The notes: generated by a model not told the origin, from the letters alone. 64,000 nucleotides of DNA from Hericium rajendrae (GCA_033439255.1 CM065878.1:1550001-1614000); one strand, 5' to 3'; positions 1 through 11,843 are shown, counted from the stretch's first letter. Translations and numbers: made by a program.

Positions 1-494
1 GCGAGAGACATGCGGAGGCAATTGAGCGACGCGTCTTTCCCAATCCCAAACAAAGTCCAGCTGAGACGGAACGAAAGTCACCACGAAGCGCCAGTACAGC
101 CAACGCTTATCCCGCCATCTAACATACTTCGATATCATGATGCGAACTGTGCGCTCGCTTTCTTGCTCTCCCAACCGACCGCTAGCCCGCCAGATATCCC
201 GTCTGACCTACTCGTGGTCATCCCGACCATCCTGATCCGAAACTTTTTTAGGATTCATTTTCATCTAATAGCTTGGGGGCATCGTTGCCCGCTGAACTAG
301 CGTATCCGCCAGATACCATATACGCAGTGTCAATTTGTCGCTTGGACGTTACATTATTGAAGGTATGCCCCATTGTCTCGATATCTTTGTGGCCTTCACC
401 TCGTGTGGGGGCCATTAACAAAGCCGAAGCCACAGCTCATGACCACAACCGCTTTGACATCTTCAGTTATATAAACTCATCATTACCAATAGCG
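1..494. other. Upstream flank without a recognised gene
   Basis: No frame here resembles a known family or can be joined by splicing to a neighbour. An open frame runs from about 273 into the methyltransferase, but its first residues look random, and the stretch just before 495 fits a 5' leader and promoter. The 3' end of another gene beyond the window edge cannot be excluded. Confidence 0.5.
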
Positions 495-3373
495 ATGGAG
501 GGCTCTCCGACGTCTGCGCGTCCTTTCTCATCACTGCTGTTTCGCTCCATCTTACAATCCGAGGACTCCGAACCCTCCAGACCCTTCTCATTCTGTTACG
601 CCAATCCTTTAGCACCTCTTGAATCTTTCCAAGAACTTTCCGCAGATATGTCGCCCTTTTGCAGGGCTAAGGAGAAGAAGAGCCTAGCGATCAAGCAGCC
701 TCCGACCTCGTTGACGGCTGAGCCACTCCCCATGGAAGGCAGCAGCTCCGTGGTCAACGATGTAGCGGGCGAGCGAACGTCAGGCACGATAAAGCGTAGT
801 CTGGATTTTGTGACCAAGCGTGTAAAGAGGCATCGATCTTTGTCGTCTCTGGTTGCTCTGAGCGACTCGAACCTCCCTTCACCGTCTCACTCGCTTTTCT
901 CCCACCACTCTCCACAGTCCAGCGCGTCGTCGATCCACGAGTTCCACGACATAGAACCTGCGAAGGGTGGCTTCCAGGAGCTGAAGCATTTTAAGGTCAG
1001 CAAGAATGGCATAAAGACGCATCCGTACAACTTCAAGGATGCACCTTACATGCAATGCTATGATGATATGGCCCTAAAGAAGTACGATTCTCCTCGATGC
1101 ATGTTACACCCAACTAACAAGACTTCTAGCGATTGGTATACCCTTTCCTTGCTGAAGAAGCTAATGCCAAAGCACTCTCCTACATTCCACGACTATAGGC
1201 ATAGACCTCCAGCACGTGTTCTCGATCTTGGCTGTGGTCAGGGCTATTGGGTCGTGGAGGCCGCAACTGCTTGGAAGGCATGGAATGTCAAAGTCACTGG
1301 GCTTGACTTGGTCGACTTAACTACGAATGCGTGGGACCTCGAGAAACAGGTGGCAGACAATGTCACATGGGTCCGCCATAACTTGTACGTCTTCACTTGA
1401 TCTTGCTTCATTCTCAACCTATGATCGACTGACCATTCTATAGCGTCCAATATCGGCTACCTTTCCCGGATAATTCATTCGATCTGTTCGCATTGCGAAC
1501 ATGAATCTAGCTGTTCCTTTCGACCGTTGGTCATTCATCTTTGTTGAGGCCAACCGTGTCCTTAGCGATGGTGGGAGGCTGGAGTTGATTGACGACCATA
1601 TGTTTTTCCCATACGTCTCCCCTCCGTCTATGCCCTCGCCCGTGCCATCCCCATCGAACTTTGAAGTCTTCACCTGCGCCATCGTCTTCGATGTCTACAC
1701 CTTCAACATCCCTCAGCTCGCGCGATCGCGTCCGCTCACACCGTCTCCGCTCGCGCAATCTCGTCCACTACCGCCATCATCTCCGAACGCGCAGACACGT
1801 CGGCTTCCACAGTTGCCGTCTCCTGCTTCACCGCCTGTAGCTAAACCATCTCGCCCATCCAAATCGCCAGCGCGGCCCTCGACTGCACCACTGCTTGCGC
1901 CTACGTCGAAGTCGCTTGCTAGTTCGCCTCGCGCAGTGTCTCCTGCGCTACGGTCAAGTCACCCATCCAAGTCTCCGGCACGACCCCTTCCGCTTGCGCC
2001 TGGGTCGTCGTCACACACCTCTTCCTCTCCCTCACCATCTTCTGCGATCAAACCGTCACTTCCGCCCAAGTCTCCGGCGCGACCTCTGAACGCGCTTCCC
2101 AAGGCGGCGCCGTCTCGCGCAACATCTCCTGCCCTCAAATCGTCCCGCCCATCCGAGTCGCCGGCACGATCCTCGACTGCACCCCCGCCTGTACTTGTGC
2201 CACCGCCGCGCGCCTCATCGTCTGCCGCATCAGCGTCGCCACCTGCCCCGCCCCGCCCACTCAGAAAGCGCCCGCCCACACCCATGCGTCCACTTCCATC
2301 TCCCCCTCACAAAGAGATGCAGGCGCAAGAGAAGGACACTAGCTCCGATGAAGAATGGGGCAACAAGCCTAGTCCGAAGGCGTTGGCAGATCCATATGAT
2401 GACTGGCGCTATGAGATGAGCAACTGCAACGATCTGGAGACCATTTTCTCCCGCATGATCTGGTCCAAGTATGGTGTGCACCCTCGTCCGGCCGAGGTTA
2501 TCGGCAAAATGGTCGAGTTTGCTTTCGGCGGCGCTCCCAAGATGACATCGCTCAACGTTTGCCTGCCTTCCCGGTCGTTCATAGACAACCAGGCGCGCGA
2601 GATGAAGGCGAGGAAGGTGCCTGAGTTCGAGGCGCGGATTTCCTGGTTCGTCAATGTTGACTGGGGGAAGGAGAAGGAGGAAGGGAAGGAGAAGGCGGAC
2701 AAGGAGCGCAGGGACAAGGACAAGGGCCAGAAGGACAGCGTCCGAGTCACGGATCTCCCTGCAGCTGGAATCAGTGGGAAGGCCGCGAAAATGCTTGGGA
2801 CTTCGAACCTATCCCCTGCAGGCCTTCCTTACCAGCAGTCTGGACTGGTCCTCTTCCCCGCCACCTTCCTTCACATGTCGCCTGCGGAAGTGGAGATGCA
2901 TACGTGCCGCAACTTGCATCTTCTCATTGGCTGCTCTGCTGCGCTTCACGAATACATGCACGAGTTCAAGGATAAGGACGGCAAGCCCATGGTTTCGTCA
3001 AAGGACCTGGAGCACGCCTTGTGGGACTACCAGACGTCAGTCCTTTCCTGTATGTTACATTTATGATGTGGTGCTGATCAGTCTCACTAGATTCCGACGG
3101 AAGCGTTTCAATTGGCCGAGCGATCTCCCAGAGCTGAGGATGTTCGACCTCGTCCCGGAGAAGGAGACTCAGAAAGACCCGCGTTCATCGCTTGATTCCA
3201 CGCGCGCAATGCGCGCTTCGATCGACTCCGTCCGTCCGGAGCGAAAGGGAGGTCCGCCCTCCAAGTCACAGCTTTTCAACTCGAGGCAGAGCTCGGAGGG
3301 CCTCACCACCGTCCGTTCCTTCCGGATCTTCGAGGCGTACAAGGGCGGCCCTCCGCCGAAGCGTGCTCCATGA
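495..3373 (+). CDS. SAM-dependent methyltransferase with long Pro/Ser-rich insert (frame break near 1500)
   Basis: Exons 495-1384, 1444-3035 and 3091-3373 encode about 920 residues. The first exon ends in a class I methyltransferase fold: the SAM-binding motif I VLDLGCGQGYW is at about residue 245, followed by an acidic strand-2 loop (TGLDLVDL). The second exon continues with FPDNSFDLFAL, then FVEANRVLSDGGRLELIDDH, the usual post-motif segment of fungal Methyltransf_25-type enzymes. After that comes a Pro/Ser-rich insert of about 230 residues with repeated SPAR units, then a conserved-looking alpha/beta C-terminal part. The substrate is unknown. The frame changes by one base between FDLFAL and the following MNLAVPF near 1500. 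Exon 2 is also one base short of the phase its splice sites need, so a base is probably missing. The start at 495 is the first Met after low-complexity sequence. Confidence 0.7.
1847..2170 (+). repeat. Four degenerate SPAR repeats inside the methyltransferase
   Basis: Within the Pro/Ser-rich insert, PSKSPAR, PSKSPAR, PPKSPAR and PSESPAR occur at about 1847, 1957, 2065 and 2146, each followed by a short Pro-rich linker. Spacing is roughly 27-37 codons. The repeats are visible in protein and partly in DNA. SP dipeptides next to Arg/Lys could be kinase sites, but that is inference. Confidence 0.7.
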
Positions 3374-3708
3374 GAGCTAGGATAAGTCGTTCATGGAGTG
3401 GACGCAGCATACTTTGTATCAATAGCGCTAACATGGGATTCAGGTGACACGTCTGTAGCATCATTCATTTGCATTCGATTTCGCTTCATCTACCTTCAAC
3501 ATCTGCATTAATACCCCCTTTTCGGCCACACCCTTGCACGTTCATTTGTGTTTTGCATTCACGTACAGGTTGGATCAGGTTATGTATCACACATGTGTAT
3601 GTTGTGCATTCGCTCGTTGTCCACTATATTTACTGTACAATAATGTATGATTTTGTTGTACCGCGTGCGATGTAAGGATACATCTAATCGGGCAAGGTGG
3701 GTGCTTGT
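3374..3708. other. Convergent 3' intergenic region
   Basis: This AT-rich spacer lies between the stop codons of the methyltransferase and the eEF2 methyltransferase, which face each other. It presumably holds both 3' UTRs and polyadenylation sites. I saw no coding signal, tRNA or strong repeat. Confidence 0.6.
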
Positions 3709-5096
3709 TCAGGATTTGGCGGTCAACTTGAATATCCGCACTTCTTGGTCGTGTCCTTCCGGTGACGGCAATAGCAGATTGTCTCCGCGTTCCGTCCAGG
3801 ATATGGTCTCTACATTAAGAACCTCACCTGGCATCATCGAAGCCTGTCAGTACGACGGTTGCTCGAAACTGCTTGTACGTGAACTCACCTGCAGCGCTGA
3901 GGAACTGGTTCAAAGTATCTTCATTTCGAACAGTCAAGGCAAGGAAGGTCATCTTGGGCTGTTGGTCTCTTGCTCGTAATGCGAGGTCGAGGGTAGCAAC
4001 GAGCGCAGGGATAATATCAGGATGGTAGACCTGTCGAACAATGTTGATGTAAGAACTTAGGCTAACTGAGCTATATCTTACTATGTCTGCGCCCAGTATG
4101 ATATCTGGACTAAGTGCATCAAGTGTCTTCTCAAGGTTTGGAATGCCATTGAGGGCGTCATTCCAGTCGAGACCGCGAACCGTGATGTTGCCATGCTGAG
4201 ATGATATATCTGATGAACCTTCGTCTCAGTTCTTAAGCAAGCAACGCAGAAGTCGCACGGACTGCATGGTAGATGAATATTGGCGCTACATCGCTGTAGT
4301 ACCTCCTCGTTCACGTCGGTGAGATAGATGGAAGGCTTCTTGTCGCTGCTGCCGCCGGTCATCTGGAGGTCTGCCGTCACGATGCCGACAAAGCCAACGC
4401 CCGCACCGAGCTCGAGGACGGTTTTATGTTGCACCAGGTCTTTAAGTGCGGTATTTCAGCCGGGCTGTACGAACGGAGAATCCAAAATGAGAATACCAGG
4501 CGAGGAAATCAAGAATTGAGCAAGGACCAGGCTGGCTCCCCAAGTTCGCAGCCCAGTGGTACCGCTTTCAATGGTGGTGCGTGACTCAAGCAGAGTTATT
4601 CTGCGGCGAGCTGGTGGAGCAAAGCCACAACTCGAAGCCTCCTCAGGGGAAGGCTCTGGTCGATAGTAATAGGTCACGAAAGATGGTGGAGGCGCCTGTG
4701 ACCTGCTCAGAAAGCTCAGACGATCTTCATTAGAACAATTGGCTCACGCACATGGGACTTTTAGAATGTAACAAGGACACTTGCCGATCATAGAAACAAT
4801 GATCTATCTCTACGTCCTGAACGTGATCTGCTTCATGCCGGAAAAGACATATCCTGCATACTGACCTCATCATCGGGGATCGCAGCTTCCAAGCAAGCAA
4901 GAGCCCATTTCCAGAAGCTAGCTTGATAATAGTTGGAGGGAGGATACTCCGTTAAATGGCTATCCAGGAGGACCGTGTTCAGAAAGAAATCGTGCACGCG
5001 CATGAACGGCAGGTGCACTGGAAATGCCAGACGCTTTGGCGGAACAAGAGCAGAATAGCCCTGTAAGATATTGAACAGCTCATCAGTCAACTCCAT
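3709..5096 (-). CDS. EFM3: eEF2 lysine methyltransferase (FAM86/EFM3 family)
   Basis: Seven exons (5096-4866, 4816-4785, 4714-4497, 4439-4263, 4209-4082, 4030-3889, 3827-3709) give 348 residues with every phase matching. The N-terminal part carries the FAM86 helical region (TEYPPSNYYQASFWKWAL). The catalytic part is a class I methyltransferase: GTTGLRTWGASLVLA, motif I VLELGAGVGFVGI, and the acidic YLTDVN loop. GLDWNDAL and ILGADIVYHPDII are typical of Methyltransf_16 protein-lysine methyltransferases. The yeast and human relatives methylate elongation factor 2. The intron at 4715-4784 has a GC donor (GCAAGT), and the exon at 4785-4816 is only 32 nt. The Met at 5096 was preferred over an in-frame upstream Met because the family similarity starts there. 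Confidence 0.85.
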
Positions 5097-5225
5097 GATC
5101 TGTGTTGCGAAAATCGAACGTGAGGACGACGGCAGATCCTGAAGATGGTTGACGTCGGCGCGCCGCGGCATACCACGTAACGCGTAGGCGCCTGCCCTAA
5201 ACTGAACACGTGACTCTCCCAAGAA
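5097..5225. promoter_or_regulatory. Short bidirectional promoter between EFM3 and mS45
   Basis: Only 129 bp separate the proposed start codons of two divergent genes, both concerned with protein synthesis. Each 5' leader and the core promoter must fit here or overlap the neighbour's coding sequence. I could not assign a specific factor site. Confidence 0.5.
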
Positions 5226-6804
5226 ATGACCTCCAAATTTTCGCAGGCTGGCTTGTCCCAAATGCTTGCCCACTTGCGAACCGCTGCCTGCCGGACGTCT
5301 TGCAGGTCTCCTACGATTTCCACCGCCGTCCGGGGCCTCTCATCTACGGCTGTTGCTCGTGCAGAGCAACCCAGGCGTGATGACGAAGACGACGACGAAA
5401 ACTCGGATGACAGCCGGCGCTCTGCAAGGCCTGAGGACGCGAACTGGAACGAATGGAAGAACACCATAGGCAAGCAGTTCGAGGAGGCTCATCATCCTAG
5501 GAACTGGCTCAGTAAAGAGGGAGTTGAGTTCGTCTTTCTTCCCCGACAGTTTCTGAGAGGTACTTACGTGTTGCTACGTGTTAGCCTTTCCCCCTGAACA
5601 AGTCCTTCCAGCCACCAACCCCTGTCTCCGACGCCATGCGCACGTCTATCTACAAGCAGTTCATGGCTAGTCCTGACGCGAACTCGATTCGCAACCTGTC
5701 CGCGCGATATCATATGAGCATCAAACGCATAGAGGCTATTCTTAGGCTGAAAGGGCTGGAGGAACACTGGATCAAGGTTAGTATTCGCACCTATCTTTGA
5801 TGAATACGTCCATCCGTATGGGGGGCGTCCTTCTATGATGAATAAATCGATTAGTCTTAAAGACAACTACATGGTTAATTTTTTTTATCTTCTGAACCTT
5901 CCATCGCGTCACCCAACCATTGCACTTATACTGACATTTCCTTCCTTTAGGTAAATTCATTCTGCTCTGTTGATGACAAGCTTTGCTCATGAAATCCCTT
6001 TCTGCTTTCGCCATTGCTATCACATAGGAGGTGTGTATCTTCGCGCCCATTGTTTCTTCTACTCTTTCGACGATGAGACATTACTTCATTCGCGAAATTG
6101 AACGACCTCTGTGGTGCCTTACATCACCCAGACAATGGTTATGCCGTTTTCAACCCCATCTGATATTCACTGTTCCTTGTATTTTCTCGTTCACTATGCT
6201 AATTCTCTTGCTTCAGGGTAAACAAATCCAGACTGGCTTCCGCGAAGGCATGGAACGGATTCTTGGCGTCAAGATCGAGGCAGTGCATCAGAAGTCTCAC
6301 GAGGACTGGGTCCTTTCCAGAATGAACGTCGTCGAAGCGGATGTTTTGGATCAGGCCGAGGGTAATGATCCTGCCCGTGCACGGTACCGTCGCATGTTCT
6401 GGGAGCCTGTAGCGGAGGGAGATGTGCGTCACCCAATCGGAACTTTCTGCATATTCAACGATACTCATTGTTTGTTTGTAGGAGCCCATGATGCCAGGCG
6501 CCCTGGACCAGGCGCAGAAGGATATGAAGCTCATCTAGCTCGAGATGAGGCCGCTAAATCTGGCGACTTGATGCTCGGTCACCATCATGACAGTGCTCAG
6601 AGTCGTGAGGTTGTAAGCGAAAGACCTGGACGTCCCACTCTCAAATTCGTTGATGTCGGAGGCAAGTTTGTTGATCCGAAGGATCGCCAGCGCAGAATGA
6701 AGGAGAGTGAGCGTAGAGCACGTGTACGGGCCAGGAAGGCTGGTGCAAGCACTCCCTCTTCGTCCGTCCCTAAGACGGCGACCGAGGTTTCTGCGACTGC
6801 TTGA
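5226..6804 (+). CDS. MRPS35: Mitochondrial small-subunit ribosomal protein mS45 (Mrps35/Bot1 family)
   Basis: Exons 5226-5522, 5585-5776, 6217-6423 and 6482-6804 encode about 339 residues. The first 45 residues are rich in Ala, Arg and Ser without acids, as expected for a mitochondrial presequence. Family signatures follow: WNEWKNTIGKQFEEAHHPRN, PFPLNKSFQPPTPVSDAMRT, IKRIEAILRLKGLEEHW, and the QTGFREGMERILGV block. This matches the fungal Bot1/mS45 family of the mitochondrial 37S subunit. The third intron is about 440 bp, far longer than its neighbours. After MMPGALDQAQKDMKL the frame shifts by one base near 6530. The C-terminal PTLKFVDVGGKF block continues in the shifted frame, and the last exon is one base short, so a base is probably missing. 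Confidence 0.82.
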
Positions 6805-7049
6805 TTTCCCCGCCCCTCTACTCTAGTTGCCATTGCCGTAGTTTATTTGTGTAATCACTCCTGCTCACTGCTTCATACCATGGTTTCATTCGGAGAAATC
6901 TGGCCTGAGATTGAGATATGATAATATGCTATGCATGTCAAATGCATGTCGTTTTTGTACGCGTAGCAATGCGTGATATAATACATTTATATTTATATGA
7001 ACCCGTGGTGAAATCATAGACAAGTCACCAGGGCTATTGCTCGTGAGGT

Positions 7050-9313
7050 CTAGTATGCAAAACGGAAGTCTAATCTTTGGTTTCCAACGTCCTTCGTGGT
7101 TTCCAGATACTCGCTCTGCTCCTGTAGCAAATAAAAATAAAAATGGAGAACGAGGAAACCCGCTAACATACGTACCTTCTGCGACATGGCGCTCCATTTC
7201 TTATCCCGTCGCGTGTTTAAAGTGCGATAGAAATAGAATGTGAGGGCGTAGAGCGCGAGATTCATAACGTTGATGCCGATGAGGGCACGATTGCCAGCTT
7301 TGTCTGTACGGACGAAGTCAGTCACGACCAAACACCACATGAAGCAAGTCGACGGACATAAGGGCTTGTCATTATTTTGGTAAATATTAGCCTGCAGTTC
7401 AAAGCAGAAGTCAGACGGCGTCCATTTCAGAGAAGCGGAATGGATTCACATAGATGATAGCGCCTGCTTGCACGAATACGTTATACATGGACGCGGAAAT
7501 CGTCCTCATGCGCACGCTGTGCGAATTGCGCGATGCCCATGCCACTTGAATGGGATGCACGTAGGGAAAACCGACAATGAGCATCACGACCACGTAGTAT
7601 ACCCATTGCGATGTGTTCTTGTCGAATGTGTAGAGCGCGATCAGCAGCGGTAGTGACCAGATTTGCAGGATCACGGTGGAAAATACACGGCTGTCGATGA
7701 CTTCGCTGAGGTACGCCGTGAAGAGCAAGCCAATTGTGCCGATCACGTAGGCGGGGATGCTGAGCAGGTTGGATTGAGTGGTGGAGAATCCAAGATTACG
7801 GAGCGAAAGGGTCAGGTAGACCTGCGGGGCGCCGGTAGGTACTGCAATATATTTGTTAGAAAGGCCTGGATCGAGATCTCGCACAACTTACTCATGTGAG
7901 TCAGCCCAAGGATGTACAGAGGCCACATATGCCAATCGCAAAGCGCCTCCCATATCATCTTGGGGTTCAACCCTTGGCGGTTATGCATGTCCGACTTGGA
8001 AGGGTCATCGCGGAGTACTCTTCAGGAAGAGTGAGCATGCAGAGAAAGACAGGCGGACGCTACGATGCTCACCTGTTCACCATTATGATTTCATCTCTAG
8101 AAAGAAAGAGCATTCAGCAAGAATCATCAGACGATCAGCCAAAATAACGCACCGTTCAGTAAACCATCCCTTAGGTCGGAACCATGCCTTGGTTTGTGTC
8201 GGTCCCGCAGGCATCAAGAAGTACGCCATAACCCCGGTGAGGAAAGTAAACAGGCCTTCGATGAGGAAAAGGTAGCGCCATCCGGATTGACCATTGACGC
8301 CCCGAAGTCGCAAAATACCCGTCGCTAAGAAGGCAGCTACGATGTCGGTGAGGTAGTTGGACACCCAAAACCATGCAAGACGGATTGGAACTGTGATATG
8401 GTCAGCAACAGTCCAACTGCGTGTGCCAACACAGAATACTCACGCTCAGTCTTCGTGTAAAAATAAGAAAGGTAGAGGACGACATCGGGAATGAAGCCTC
8501 CTTGGAGAAAGCCGAGGAAGAATCTGGAGTCGGGATGAGAGATGCCCCGGAGAAACCTGTCGATAAATCTATCGCACCTTGTGGCAAGGAAGGATGCGCG
8601 CCCTTTCAACCAAAATTGGCTCCATGAAACGACACTCCACAATACCATCTAATGACTTATAAGTCGGGGGAACAATCGAATTTTCAATTTATAATATACT
8701 GCATACCTGTGTTGGAATCCAGATGTCGGGGCCTACACGTTTTGACACAAGTTGGGAAGGCAGCTCTGCGATGAGGAAGGCCAGGCGGAACAAGGTGTTT
8801 CCCAAATTAAAATCGTCCGTGGTCATGTTCAGATCTTGGAGAAAGTTGTCCGTATTCGCCTGTGAGATGTTGCTTCGGTCGAGGTCCAAGGCGAAGAACA
8901 TGATGAAGGCCCAGATCATGATCTTGTAGTCGATTTTCCGAACCACACGCTGCAGGAGAAGATTCAAATTAGCTCAATGCAATGGTTCGAAGCTAGTAAC
9001 GCACCTTCTCTTCCCTCCAAGTCCATCGTGCGTCGGCATCGAACCGATGAGCGTTCTCGTATTGCGGAGGCGGACGATGTACCTCGAGGGTAAGAGGGTC
9101 GTCGAAAACAGAAGGCTGCGTCGCGATTGCGTCGAGGTCTCTTGGTGACCGCCGCCGCCGCCCGAAAAGTCGTGAGCCTTGCTCGGTAGGTGCGCCGAGA
9201 GGCAGCGGTTCCGCCTTTAGCGAGACGGAATCGGCAGGGTCATGCTTCTCGTCCACGCTGCCGTCCACTTCAGACGAAGGGGCGCTCTTGAGAGAAGACT
9301 TCTCGATAGACAT
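7050..9313 (-). CDS. MFS permease of the anion:cation symporter (allantoate/nicotinate permease-like) family
   Basis: Eleven exons (9313-9005, 8949-8707, 8648-8578, 8523-8444, 8390-8153, 8096-8073, 8019-7892, 7841-7450, 7391-7358, 7303-7176, 7121-7050) give 572 residues with no frame problem. A polar N-terminal tail of about 100 residues precedes [20 protein letters not shown] and [12 protein letters not shown], both hallmarks of the Dal5/Tna1-like family. [20 protein letters not shown] and [20 protein letters not shown] are the conserved loop and helix around TM4-5. About 12 hydrophobic helices can be counted. Substrates in this family include allantoate, nicotinate and vitamin-like anions; this one cannot be predicted. 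One exon is 24 nt. The 54-nt last intron is in frame without a stop, so its retention would add 18 residues. Confidence 0.85.
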
Positions 9314-9674
9314 CGTTAGCGAAAGTGAGCGTTAACGGTGCCTTGAGGACGACCAATTGTACTGGAAAATGGCGGTTGAGAAGATATCACGATAAGTCGC
9401 CATTTTATAGCTGTCCAGGCAGATAAGACGTGCAAAACCCGACGCATAACGAGCGTCAGTGTTGGCTACTTCGCATTGCGCTCTATTGCGCTTTCCAGTT
9501 CCAAATTGCGCGATTGAAGAAGTATCACCCGAGCGTGCAATATATGCTTCTGATGATCACGTGAGGGGTGCGTTCAGGTACAAGACACCCGCAAGATTGA
9601 TTCTTTAACGTGAATGCTATTAGTGCTTCGCATACTCAAACAGAACAGTACTCTACGATGTGTAAAATCTTCGA
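9314..9674. other. Intergenic spacer: permease promoter and CCT7 3' end
   Basis: Both neighbours are transcribed leftwards, so this spacer holds the permease 5' region and the CCT7 3' UTR. It contains no supported coding sequence. No regulatory motif was assigned with confidence. Confidence 0.5.
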
Positions 9675-11625
9675 TTATCGTCTTGGCACACCGCGGCCTC
9701 GTCCCCTCAACGCACGGGCTGCCGCTCCGGGTGGCGCTCTGGGACCAGGGCTCGGCTGGACGGGTGCGATCAGTGAAAATTTGATGAAACACCAGCTGAA
9801 CAACCTACCTGCTCACTCTGAGGGTTCCTAACAGTCTCATCCACACTAACGATCAAGCATGCAGCCTCCACAGCGCTGCTGATGGCGTTGACCTTGATGA
9901 GACTGGGCTCCCAGACGAAGGCCTCCATGTTGTCGCGAACTCCTTCCGAACCATCGACATCAACACCGATCCATTTCTCACCATTTGCGTGCTTCATGCG
10001 AAGCTTGTTCAGGATGTCCGTCGAATCGAGACCTGCGTTGTCACAGATTTGTCGGGGAATGATCTCCAGAGCTTTGGCGAAAGCAATTTGGACAAGCTGC
10101 AGTTTCCCTGGGATTGAGAGGGCATGCTTGCGAACATGGGCCGAGAGATCCATCTAAGTCAATTCATGTGAGAAAACACAAGCCCGAGTTAACGCGACGT
10201 AAAGCGCACCTCGATTGCGCCACCACCAGCGACGACCTCACCGTTCTTCACCGCACGCTTTACCACCATAATGGCGTCATGCAGACTACGTTCGACCTCC
10301 TCGATGAACTGCTCAGCACCACCGCGCAGGATGAGTGTGCAAGTTTTCGCCCTCGGGCATCCCTCGAAAACGTTGTAACGTTCGCCTCCAATCTGCCTCT
10401 CATCGAAGCGTTCGCAAGTACCAAGATGCTCCCTAGAGATATCGGCAGTCGTCGATTGGATAGATCCGCCTACCGCCTGGACAACTCGGCGCAAATCGCC
10501 AGCGGGTACACGACCAGCACAAAAGATATCCCGGTCGGCGAACCATTGCGTGGCCAGATCGCCGATAGGAAGCTTGCTGAGCACGACCTTGGCACCAGTC
10601 TTCTCTATATCCTGCAGTTTCCTATAAATGATCTCCCATTCGGCGTCCACAATCGCTTGATAATCCGAGACCGCATCGACGCGAACCTCAGCATTGTCTT
10701 TCTCGGCCTTCAGCTCGAGCTCGACATTGAGAGAAAGGATGAGTGGGTTTTGGAAAGACTTGGGCTGTTGTTCGGCACCAGCGTACGTGAACGTCTTCTT
10801 GAATGCGACACCATGGATGAGCAGGGAATCTGCCATTCCGCCTCCGGGGATCTTCTTCACGCCGATCAAGGACTCGTCCAAATCTTCGGGGTCAAGCGAC
10901 TGAACAGCGTCTACAACCATTTTTGCGAAGAAAGGCTTCTCCGAATGGATCAATTTTGATGACATCGACGTCGATGCGCACTTTAGGAGCAGTGATCGGA
11001 ATTTTCTAAGATGCAAATCAGACATTGAATCGGAGGACAGATAGTGGTATACGCACTCGGGACTGGATTTGTCCACGGTGATCTGAATTTCCTTTATCCG
11101 ATCAATGGCCTGGTAGAAATGTTATAAGATACTAGTTAACAAGATGAACGATGGCACATACGATCTGGGAGGCCTGACGGAAGCCCTTCATGATGATATG
11201 CGGGCTGACGTCCTCCTCAATATAACCCCGAATCTCCTTCAAGAATTGCGCAGCCAGAAGCACGACAGTGGTCGTTCCATCGCCCACCTCCGCGTCTTGG
11301 GCACGAGCAATGTCGACCAAAGTCCTTGCCGCAGGATGGACGATTTCGAGCAACTTCAGGATGGTCGCGCCGTCATTCGTAATCTGCGCTTCGCCTCGTT
11401 CGTTGACGATCAACTTATCCATGCCTCTTGGTCCGAGTGTGCTCGAAAGCGTCTCCGCAATTGCAAGACACGCGGAGATGTTGGAGAGCAGCTGCCCTTT
11501 TCCTTGAGAGGTATCTGTGCCCTCCTTGAGGAGGACAACAGTAGGTTGCTGTCCAAAATCAATCAGGGATATATTACCACAATGAAGATAATTCAGTAGC
11601 TCACCATCGGCAGTCCGCGCTGCAT
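9675..11625 (-). CDS. CCT7: T-complex protein 1 subunit eta (CCT7 chaperonin)
   Basis: Six exons (11625-11605, 11548-11162, 11109-11057, 11005-10210, 10153-9809, 9755-9675) give exactly 560 residues, the normal length for this subunit, with all phases matching. The equatorial ATPase motifs are present: [35 protein letters not shown], and [14 protein letters not shown] with the catalytic Asp. The apical domain contains [19 protein letters not shown]. The C-terminus ends [13 protein letters not shown], the Gly/Arg tail typical of CCT eta. The protein is one of eight subunits of the cytosolic TRiC ring that folds actin and tubulin. The first coding exon is only 21 nt (MQRGLPM), so a search by homology alone would probably miss the true start. 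Confidence 0.93.
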
Positions 11626-11843
11626 TTTTGTGGAATGTTTTGTCTATGCAATGTGAAGACTCGAACGCGCGTCTGCGAGATCTCGTCTGTATGGCCATGT
11701 TTGGCCGACGCGCCTCGACGCGTCCTTCCGTGTCGTCTCGGACGCGTCGCATCTTACTCAGTGTGCACAACGTCTCATCAGCTCGTTCACAGAAAGCGGG
11801 CGCATTTGTGGACTCTGTTTTTTTCCATATGACTCTTCCATGC
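11626..11843. promoter_or_regulatory. Bidirectional promoter between CCT7 and RAD5
   Basis: About 218 bp separate the two divergent start codons. The Rad5 frame stays open upstream, but the residues there look unrelated, so this is best read as shared promoter and leaders. No factor site was identified. Confidence 0.5.

Noticed and set aside
1500-6530. Programmed ribosomal frameshifting as the cause of the frame breaks
   Set aside because: The sites lack a shared slippery heptamer or downstream structure, occur in unrelated genes, and go in both directions.
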